From Mesotaenium endlicherianum (lineage: Eukaryota; Streptophyta; Zygnematophyceae; Zygnematales; Mesotaeniaceae): a DNA stretch of 64,000 nucleotides. The notes below the pieces were generated by a model. That model ran no database searches. It was not told the origin of the DNA and was given only the letters and a program-made list of their open reading frames with translations. Positions 57,898 through 64,000 of this stretch are shown in pieces (positions within the stretch are counted from its first letter, which is position 1; each line of letters starts with the position of its first letter). The DNA lies in NCBI GenBank assembly GCA_009602735.1, contig WELA01006444.1, positions 109,492 to 173,491 on the forward strand, given 5' to 3'. The position numbers and the translations under genes are program-made.

Positions 57898-58601
57898 CGG
57901 TCTTGCTAGATGCACGGCGCAGTGCCAGCTTTGCCAGCAGCATGCACGATCTTGGGCGCTACACAGGCGACCTTATGAGGATACCCCTCCAGACAGACGT
58001 GCCCATCTTCCAGAAGCGCTATCGCTACAGCCGCTTTGAGGACGACCTGATCAGCACACAAACAGGCAAGCTAGAGGAGTGCCAGCTCATTCGTGAGTCT
58101 GCCTCCACCTACGCTGCGCCCACAGTCATGCGAGCTAAGAAGGACGCCTCAGGCAACTGGTCTGAGAAGAGGATGTGCGGTGACTATCGTAAGCTTAACG
58201 AGGTCACTGAGCAGGACAGATACCCTATGCCGACCCCTGACGAGATCTTCGACGACATCGGCGCTTGTACTTGGTTCTCGGTGCTGGATTTGAGGCAGGG
58301 CTTCAACCAGATACCCATTGCGGAGGAGGACCAGCATAAGACGGCTTTTTGGGGATCGCAGCGTCTCTACGAGTGGAGGGTTATGCCCTTCGGCTTGAAG
58401 AACGCTCCTGCCACCTTCCAGCGAGTCATGGATAAGGAGCTGGCAGGGCTCTCCTTTGCCCGGTGCTACATCAATGACGTGCTCGTCTTCAGTGAGACGT
58501 TTGAGGAGCACGTGGCGCATATCACTACAGTTCTGGACCGCTTGGAGGCCGTTGGCTCAAGTGTCATCCAGGCAAGTGCACCTTTGGGACCCGGGAGGTA
58601 G
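57870..58601 (+). pseudogene. Family M reverse transcriptase, active site YIND, frameshifted at the end
   Basis: Gypsy-type RT. Motifs in order: VPIFQKRYRYSRFEDDLI, KDASGNWSEKRMCGDYRKLN, EVTEQDRYPMPTPDEIFDD, FSVLDLRQGFNQIPIAEED, KTAFWGS, MPFGLKNAPATFQRVMD and the catalytic box CYINDVLVFSE. The first Asp of YxDD is Asn (AAT at 58473-58475), a single-base change from GAT that should abolish polymerisation. Near 58555-58565 the coding frame changes from this one to the next, where LKCHPGKCTFGT and EVEYLGH are read, and the old frame stops at TAG 58599. The 20 bases around the shift show no clear slippery heptamer, so a deletion is likely. Confidence 0.88.
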
Positions 58602-59605
58602 AGTACCTCGGGCATCTTTTGTCTTCCAGTGGTTTGGCTCCTCAGCTGGCCAAGATCTCGGCCATCACAGGCATCCCGCCGCCGACCGACCTCTCGCAGT
58701 TGAGGGCCTTCCTTGGCATTGCCAACTACTATCGCCGCTTTGTGCCTGGGTTCAGCGAGCTGGCCAAGCCGCTCAACGACTTGGTATGCAAGGGCGTTGC
58801 CTACGTATGGGGACCAGAGCAGCAGGCAGCGTTTGACAAGCTCAAGGAGCTGTTGGTGAGCGCCCCAGTACTACGGCGGCTTGACTATCAGAAGCCCTTC
58901 AACCTCCACACCGACTGGTCGCAGGCAGGGCTTGGAGCAGTGCTGGAGCAGGAGCATGACGGCTTCGAGCATGTGGTGGCGTACGCCAGGCGCAGCAACA
59001 ACCGTGCCGAGGGAAACTACGGCTCCTATGAGGGGGAGTGCCTGGCAGCAGTATGGGCGATTGTGCATTTCAGGCACTATCTCTACGGCACCCACTTCTG
59101 CTTGGTCACCGACCATCAGCCACTCAAGTGGCTCATGACGTCGGAGCGCCTGACGGGCAAGTATGCACGGTGGGCGCTCATCTTGCAGAAGTACACCTTT
59201 GACATGCATCATCTTCCAGGGTCGACAAACCTGGACGCTGACGGCCTCAGCCGCAACCCGCTGCCCTCTTCGCGAGACCTCACGGTAGCTTGCCACGATG
59301 AGGATGAGCCGGTGGCCTGGAACGCAGCGGCATTCTTGGCCTTCACCGTTGACGGCGACGTGCGGCCCGCAGGGCTCACTAGCCTAGACATGGTGACTGT
59401 CACCACTCGACGACTAGACTTGGCAGCAGCTGAGGAGCAGGACAGCTGGCAGCGCGGGCCCGAGGACGTGTGGGACGACACCCCGGTGCTGCAGTACGTC
59501 ACGGCCAAGGAGTTGGTCCCAGGCATTAGTGCGCGCAAGCGCGTGACTGCGTCCTCAATCGTAGCCGGGACTTCGTCTTCATCGAGGGCCGCATGCGGCG
59601 AGTGA
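58560..59605 (+). CDS. Family M RT connection and RNase H
   Basis: Continues RT in frame 2: thumb/connection LRAFLGIANYYRRFVPGFSE, then RNase H with all four acidic positions visible, FNLHTDWSQAGLGAVLEQ (Asp), YEGECLAAVWAI (Glu), LVTDHQPLKWLM (Asp) and STNLDADGLSRNP (Asp). It would degrade template RNA in RNA-DNA hybrids. The rest to 59605 is a poorly conserved linker to integrase. The integrase frame overlaps its last ~70 bases, so another frame change lies near 59530-59600. Confidence 0.88.
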
Positions 59606-60942
59606 TGGCGGACGGCTCTGTCCTGGTGGTCCTTGAGCCCGCTATATGCAGCCAACTGGTGCGACGTGTGCACAAGACGCTTGGACACTTCGGTGTTACG
59701 CGCACTCTCAGCCTCCTCCAAGCTGAGTACTGGTGGCACGGCATGACTAAGGTTGTCGCCGACGTCATCAGCAGCTGCACACTTTGCGACCGGGTGCGCT
59801 CGAGCTTCACAGCCCGCACCGTCGCTCTCAGCCCTCTCCCTATTCAGGGGCTGTTCTACAGGTGGTCGCTCGACTTGGCTGGGGAGCTGCCCAAGTCTCG
59901 CCGAGGCAACCTCTATGTCTTGGTGATGATTGAGCACATGTCCAAGTGGATCGAGCTTGTGCCGTTGCCCAGCAAGGCCAGTGAGGGGATTGCCCAGGCT
60001 TTCCTCGATCACGTCCTTAGCCGCTTTGGCGGTTGCGCTAAGGTCCTCACCGACCAAGGCAAAGAGTTCCTGGGCAGCTTTCAAAAGCTGCTAGAGCGCT
60101 CGATGATCGACCACCGCACCACCTCCCGCGACCATCCCCAGGTTGACGGCCTCGCCGAACGCATGGTGCAGACCGTCAAGCTTGGGCTGCGGAAGTACTG
60201 CCAGGCCCACGACAGCACCCACTGGGACGACGCCCTCCCATGGTTGGCTATAGGGTACGGGTTTAGTAAGCAGGCCTCCTTGGCCTTGCATTCTCCCTAC
60301 TTCCTTCTCTACGGCCGACAGCCAGTCCTGCCCGCAGCAGCCAGGACCATGGCCAAGAACGTTTTGGACTTGGACAGTCCCGAGACGTGGAGCGCTCTTA
60401 TCGGGCAGCGTGCACAGCTCTTTCGACGACTGATGCCCATGGCCATGGACAACCTCAGCATTGCTCAGCACCGCGACACACTGAGGTATGCCATGACCGA
60501 TGGAGGAGCCTATCGCCCGCGAGTGTTGCAGTTCTCCACAAGTGACTTCGTGTACCTGCGACGCCAGACAAAGAACACCCTCGACACCAGCAGCTCGCCC
60601 GTCATCCTACGCGTCTGGCGTGTCTTGGCGTCAGGAGTTCTAGAGCTAGAAGGCGCAAATGGCCGTCTTCACAAGGACCACACAAAGAATTGTGGACCAT
60701 GCCACCTTCCTAACATGCAGGTTCGTCCCCGTGACGCGAGGCCGCCCAAGGACTGGGCGTGCCAGATTTGCCACAGCCCCGGCCAGGAGGCCAGCATGCT
60801 GCTCTGCGACAGTTGCAACCTCGGCTTCCACATCGGTTGCCTTGACCCGCCGCTGGCCCGCGTGCCAGCTGGCGACTGGTTTTGTAGCGATCGCACTGCT
60901 TTAGCTCTAGACAGCGATCACAGCCCATCAGCTAGTGGCTAA
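59593..60942 (+). CDS. Family M integrase with C-terminal PHD finger
   Basis: DDE integrase, 449 aa from the first in-frame Met; upstream in-frame codons (RDFVFIEGRMRRVM) probably belong to it. The HHCC zinc domain is HKTLGHFG ... SSCTLC. Catalytic core: WSLDLAGELP (Asp), VLTDQGKEFLG (Asp) and DGLAERMVQTVKLGLRKY (Glu). A GPY/F-like region follows (SSPVILRVWRVLASGVLELE). At 60760-60894 there is a PHD finger: CQIC, LLCDSCNLGFHIGCLDPPL, VPAGDWFC. Seven of eight zinc ligands are present; the last Cys of the final C-x2-C is Arg (CGC). In many gypsy elements a chromodomain sits here. Ends at TAA 60940-60942. Confidence 0.9.
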   Translation: MRRVMADGSVLVVLEPAICSQLVRRVHKTLGHFGVTRTLSLLQAEYWWHGMTKVVADVISSCTLCDRVRSSFTARTVALSPLPIQGLFYRWSLDLAGELPKSRRGNLYVLVMIEHMSKWIELVPLPSKASEGIAQAFLDHVLSRFGGCAKVLTDQGKEFLGSFQKLLERSMIDHRTTSRDHPQVDGLAERMVQTVKLGLRKYCQAHDSTHWDDALPWLAIGYGFSKQASLALHSPYFLLYGRQPVLPAAARTMAKNVLDLDSPETWSALIGQRAQLFRRLMPMAMDNLSIAQHRDTLRYAMTDGGAYRPRVLQFSTSDFVYLRRQTKNTLDTSSSPVILRVWRVLASGVLELEGANGRLHKDHTKNCGPCHLPNMQVRPRDARPPKDWACQICHSPGQEASMLLCDSCNLGFHIGCLDPPLARVPAGDWFCSDRTALALDSDHSPSASG

Positions 60943-60957
60943 GAGCAGGGGGGAGAA
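60941..60957 (+). other. Polypurine tract of family M
   Basis: AAGAGCAGGGGGGAGAA overlaps the integrase stop codon and sits directly before the 3' LTR, the usual place for plus-strand priming in gypsy elements. One C interrupts the purine run. Confidence 0.75.
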
Positions 60958-61284
60958 TTAAAACATTTGACGCGTGACTATCATTTGGCTATAAAGCCAC
61001 ATGTATTATAGACTTCATTGCAGCAAAGCCTGCTTGCATATTATGCATTGCTTGTGTCATTGATACGCACCCGACCTCCTACCGCACGACACCTGTCATG
61101 ATTTATTAAGTCGAGGTTGACGTACAAAACCAAGCTCTACGTGTGTGAACCATCAACCTAGAAAGACCAACTTTGCATTGACTTTACGCATCCATATACT
61201 GACCTTCTCTAGATATCCGAGTCACGAAAGTGTAGCGCGTCGAAGCATCTTCCGAATGGCACCGGTTTCGCGTCATTTGTGTAA
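60958..61284 (+). repeat. Family M 3' LTR, truncated by family C insertion
   Basis: Starts after the polypurine tract (exact first base uncertain; TTAAAACATTTG). Bases 61094-61284 match the 5' LTR remnant 18190-18382. It breaks off at 61285 where the family C LTR begins. Confidence 0.75.
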
Positions 61285-61999
61285 TGAATCAGTATACTGG
61301 TCGATATAATATTCATTTAAATAATATAGTTAAATAAGTTCAGCCTGCTGAACTCTAGTTAATAATCAGTCTGCTGGACTTAATACTTAATATCAATTTA
61401 ATGACTTGGCCGGAAGTAGCAGGCTGAGGCCACCTTAAGTCAGCTTGCTAACACATTCTTTGACAGCCAGCTGACTTCCGTACTCGGTAGCAGCGAACTG
61501 CCTCAATATGCATCTAAGTGTGGTATGCTAGATGAATGGCCACATGACATCCCTATGATGGATGGCGATTCGGGATGATGGGAGATGGCGGTGGATTTGG
61601 TTAACCGAGGTCCTACCAACGTGGTTAACTCCCGGGTAGGCGGTGCCATCGCACTGACCGTTGAACAGTAAACTCATTCCATGTACATATGCTAGGCATT
61701 GCTCTCGAGTTCGGCATTCGGAAACGAGGCCAACTCTCTTGTACAGCTTACTGAGAGAGATCTGAATCCAAGGCGAGAAGCCATTGATACGCACTGTCTT
61801 CTAACCTTGCTTATGTATGAGTTTACTGATTTGCATCATTGATGCTAGTTTACTCGCATTTGACTTACGAGTATTATTCCCTGCTAGTGTATTGTCCTTT
61901 GCCGTTTAACTAGTTAACGGAAATACCATAAAGATTACTTGCTGATATAAAGATCTTTATTAATTGTTAATCGCCTATTTGGTAAGTCGATTCATTTCA
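61285..61999 (+). repeat. Family C 5' LTR (715 bp)
   Basis: Begins TGAATCAGTATA and ends TTCATTTCA, i.e. TG...CA. Other copies are 16814-17516 (minus) and 11589-11982 (3' part). The first 250 bp contain several inverted motifs of the form CAGCnnGCTG, the clearest being AGTTCAGCCTGCTGAACT at 61337-61354. Confidence 0.88.
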
Positions 62000-62000
62000 G

Positions 62001-62012
62001 TGGTATCGGAGC
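62001..62012 (+). other. Primer binding site of family C
   Basis: TGGTATCGGAGC, one base after the LTR end. Eleven of twelve bases match the plant initiator-tRNA-Met PBS TGGTATCAGAGC. Confidence 0.85.
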
Positions 62013-62033
62013 AGTTATCACAGTCTTCTTTGT

Positions 62034-63512
62034 ATGGTAAGGACAAGGTCTCAAACTAGCAACTCCCGAGACATGGAGAACCAGGATAACGAGAATGTCG
62101 AAAACCAGGCGGAAAGCCATGTAGCGGGAAACCGTACCTATTCGGAAGCAGTAGCGGATACTGCAGCTAGGGAGGCTGCAGATGAGGCAGCTGCTATTGC
62201 CTCAGTCGCAGCTCAGCAAGCTGAGGAGGAGATAGCCAGACTAGAAGCTGAACAAGTAGCAAAGGCCGCTGAAGATATACAAAGGAGGGAAGGACAGCCA
62301 GCTGACGAGCGCACTGTTGAAGAACTTATGGCATCAAGGGCCAATGTTCTGAACCCACCTCCTGCCGTACAACTCAATGTACCCCTAGGTCAAATACGTG
62401 ACCGGCTGAATGCGGCAGGAATTGCTGCTGCAGGAGCAAGAGGGATTGTTGAGGACACTACTCAGCGAGTAGATGCCAATGCTGCTGCTGCATTTGCTAA
62501 TCTACCACCCCAAAATGTAGACTTGGGAGCATTGTTCGTTCAGATGCAGTCGCAAATGGCGACCATGTATCAGTCCCAGCAGGAGGACAAAAGAATCATA
62601 ATGTCCCTACTCCGGGACAGAGACCAACTGGGGTCTCACACCACTAGTGGTGGTGGCCGAGGGCCTAGTAAGCCCAAGCCGAAACCTCCCCAGGACTATG
62701 ATCCTGAGGGAAACAGAAAATATTACCTGATCAAGTTTCTCGCGGATGTTGAGCAGTGGCTGGAGAACTACCCAGAACTGCAAGATTACGAGAAGGTCAG
62801 GCACACCGGTGCGCTACTGAAAGGCAGTGCCGCAGACTGGTGGCTTTACTGGAAGGAAGAGCGTAAGGCTCGGCAACTCGGTGACCCTACGTGGGTAGAG
62901 TTTGTCGAGAAGTTGCATGAGAAGTTTGATGTCATCAACCAGCAGGAGAAAGCTATCTATGCGATGATCTCCCTGACACTGAAGCAGACCACTTCAGTTG
63001 CTGAGTTTGCTCAAAAGTTCCAAGAGAACATGATGAAGCAGCCTGATTTGCCAGAACGGTATAGGATAGCATACTTCAGGTATGGCTTGAAATCCGAGGT
63101 CTCTGGTCATTTTGCTGAGAAAAAGTATGAGAAACTGGCTGACTTGATCCAGGATGCTGACGCCTGGGATCAGCAGCAGTTCAATCACAAGCGCCAGAGT
63201 AACGCTTTGGTGTCTAAGATTGTCAAAAAGCCCCACGGTTCCTACAATGCAGTTGAAGGAGACCAGGCTGAGGATAATCAGGGTGATGAATATGAGTATG
63301 AGTACAATGCTATTCAGTCTAGAGGTAGAGGTGGTCCCTCTCGAGGTGGCTATGGAAGGGGTGGTGGTAGGACTAAGCCGAGACCAGCCTCAGCAAAATC
63401 TACTTGCTACCATTGTCAGCAGAAAGGCCACTACAGAGAACAGTGTCCGGTCAAGCACCTGCCTAAGGTCGAGAGAAAAGACCAGCCTTTAAAAGACAGC
63501 AACAGTCAGTAA
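62034..63512 (+). CDS. Family C Gag (492 aa)
   Basis: Structural Gag of a gypsy element, beginning MVRTRSQTSNSRDMENQD 21 bases after the PBS. Residues ~40-85 are Ala/Glu-rich, probably coiled coil. Residues ~220-370 form a retrotransposon Gag domain (YYLIKFLADVEQWLENYPEL, LLKGSAADWWLYW, TWVEFVEKLHEKFDVINQQE). Gly/Arg-rich repeats (SRGRGGPSRGGYGRGGGRTK) precede one zinc knuckle CYHCQQKGHYREQC. It ends at TAA 63510-63512, 16 bases after a -1 slip site leading into pol. The relic at 16335-16780 is a truncated relative. Confidence 0.9.
   Translation: MVRTRSQTSNSRDMENQDNENVENQAESHVAGNRTYSEAVADTAAREAADEAAAIASVAAQQAEEEIARLEAEQVAKAAEDIQRREGQPADERTVEELMASRANVLNPPPAVQLNVPLGQIRDRLNAAGIAAAGARGIVEDTTQRVDANAAAAFANLPPQNVDLGALFVQMQSQMATMYQSQQEDKRIIMSLLRDRDQLGSHTTSGGGRGPSKPKPKPPQDYDPEGNRKYYLIKFLADVEQWLENYPELQDYEKVRHTGALLKGSAADWWLYWKEERKARQLGDPTWVEFVEKLHEKFDVINQQEKAIYAMISLTLKQTTSVAEFAQKFQENMMKQPDLPERYRIAYFRYGLKSEVSGHFAEKKYEKLADLIQDADAWDQQQFNHKRQSNALVSKIVKKPHGSYNAVEGDQAEDNQGDEYEYEYNAIQSRGRGGPSRGGYGRGGGRTKPRPASAKSTCYHCQQKGHYREQCPVKHLPKVERKDQPLKDSNSQ
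63488..63494 (+). promoter_or_regulatory. Probable programmed -1 ribosomal frameshift site (T TTA AAA)
   Basis: The heptamer TTTAAAA lies in the correct X XXY YYZ phase of the Gag frame, 15 bases before the Gag stop. A -1 slip enters exactly the frame that encodes protease and stays open to the window end. I did not resolve a downstream pseudoknot. Confidence 0.65.
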
Positions 63513-64000
63513 TCCAGTCTACTGACTGTGAGGATGCTAGAGATAGTGAGTCGTCACTAGCTGCCCTCGTAGCAGGTATTATGGGTCCTGCTGAACTGGA
63601 TTCACTATGCATGCCTGACAACCAGATAAAGGAGACCATCAGCAATATAGACGTCCAGAGAGTGCACACTCTGGATGCTCTTGTTCCACCTGATGTCCAA
63701 CATTTCTTTGCTACGTCAGGAGAACAATGCGAAAGTCAGGAAAAGACAGTCCCCCCTATCCTACTGCATTGCATGATTGCAGGTAGGAAGGTGAGGGCAT
63801 TTGTTGACGGAGGGGCGTCACATACTTTTATCCACAAGGACTTAGTTAAGCGGCTAAGGCTGCCTACTGTCACCCAAGGGAATAGAAAAATATTCCTTGG
63901 AGATGCCTCAAGTATCCCGGGAGGAGTTATAACCAAGCCTATTGAGGTCCAGTTAGGTTCTGGCATTGCAGTTCTAACTGAAACGCTTACATTTGAGGTA
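63491..64000 (+). CDS. Family C Pol, N-terminal part with aspartic protease (partial)
   Basis: Frame -1 relative to Gag, open from the slip site to the window end. After ~90 linker residues comes a protease domain: LHCMIAGRKVRAFVDGGASH with active site Asp-Gly-Gly-Ala, then FIHKDLVKRLRLP. This is the start of a Pol polyprotein; RT, RNase H and integrase would follow outside the window. Confidence 0.82.

Larger units (their letters stand above)
18190..61284 (+). mobile_element. Family M: Ty3/gypsy retrotransposon with C5 methyltransferase and PHD finger, present as seven overlapping tiles
   Basis: Collapsing the seven tiles gives one plus-strand element of about 12 kb: LTR remnant, leader, Gag, Ala/Pro-rich linker, aspartic protease, linker, C5 cytosine methyltransferase, RT, RNase H, integrase, PHD finger, polypurine tract, LTR. 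RT-RNase H-integrase order makes it Ty3/gypsy. The LTRs share 18190-18382 and 61094-61284, about 93% alike by eye, which suggests an old insertion. The 5' LTR lacks its first ~136 bp and the 3' LTR is cut by the family C insertion at 61285. The element is GC-rich against AT-rich surroundings. See the tile entries for why the 43 kb length is artificial. Confidence 0.85.
52601..64000 (+). repeat. Assembly tile 7 (offset 30758), runs to the window end
   Basis: Starts at the tile 1 equivalent of 21843 and is the only tile that continues through RT, RNase H, integrase, PHD, 3' LTR and the family C insertion. The family M portion ends at 61284. Confidence 0.9.
61285..64000 (+). mobile_element. Family C: Ty3/gypsy-like LTR retrotransposon, 5' part
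   Basis: LTR 61285-61999, initiator-Met-like PBS, Gag, a -1 frameshift site and the beginning of pol with the protease. The element runs past the window end, so RT and integrase order are not visible; the gypsy assignment rests on the Gag type and Gag-protease layout. Gag and the visible pol part are intact. Confidence 0.82.

Noticed and set aside
18190-61284. A real tandem amplification of seven methyltransferase elements
   Set aside because: Unit boundaries drift at every junction, each junction is a single N, copies are virtually identical, and only tile 7 has the downstream half.

Overview
This is eukaryotic, intron-containing, transposon-rich nuclear DNA from a photosynthetic green lineage. 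Two host genes at the left end, VPS53 (partial, minus) and the chloroplast translation factor TAB2 (five exons, plus), read like land-plant homologues. The rest is transposons, including a Ty3/gypsy element that carries a C5 cytosine methyltransferase. That combination has been reported in charophyte algae (Klebsormidium) and, independently, in dinoflagellates. My best guess is a charophyte such as Chara or Klebsormidium; the species is an inference.

Layout. 1-5004: VPS53 and TAB2, head to head across about 890 bp. 5484-6397: short repeats with hairpins. 6502-11301: a decayed DIRS-type tyrosine-recombinase retroelement on the minus strand (Gag, RT, RNase H, recombinase), broken by stops and frameshifts and cut by a 287-N gap. 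11589-12795: end of a solo LTR of 'family C' and more copies of the short repeat. 12796-15700: mostly unrecognised AT-rich sequence with a Gag relic. 15700-17516 (minus): a chimeric relic that joins a family C LTR and gag to protease, PHD and LTR remnants of 'family M'. 17521-18189: an unidentified broken ORF. 18190-61284: family M, the methyltransferase gypsy element. 61285 to the end: a family C gypsy element inserted into the family M 3' LTR, with LTR, PBS, gag, a -1 frameshift site and the start of pol.

The 43 kb family M block is almost certainly not 43 kb of real DNA. Six single N characters (23821, 29576, 35011, 41119, 46769, 52600) separate seven near-identical tiles. Each tile starts a few hundred bases further into the element than the last and ends a few hundred bases further on. 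This is what overlapping contigs look like when laid end to end with a 1-bp gap instead of being merged. Collapsed, it is one element of about 12 kb, roughly 18190-23820 in tile 1 continued by tile 7 to 61284: LTR remnant, Gag with two zinc knuckles, a long Ala/Pro-rich linker, aspartic protease, a second linker, C5 methyltransferase, RT, RNase H, integrase, PHD finger, polypurine tract and LTR.

The element's presumed life cycle is that of a Ty3/gypsy retrotransposon: Gag particle, protease maturation, RT/RNase H copying, integrase insertion. The methyltransferase could mark newly made DNA and the PHD finger could steer integration to histone marks. This copy looks dead: the RT active site reads YIND instead of YxDD, the methyltransferase is split by TAA, and the polyprotein changes frame several times.
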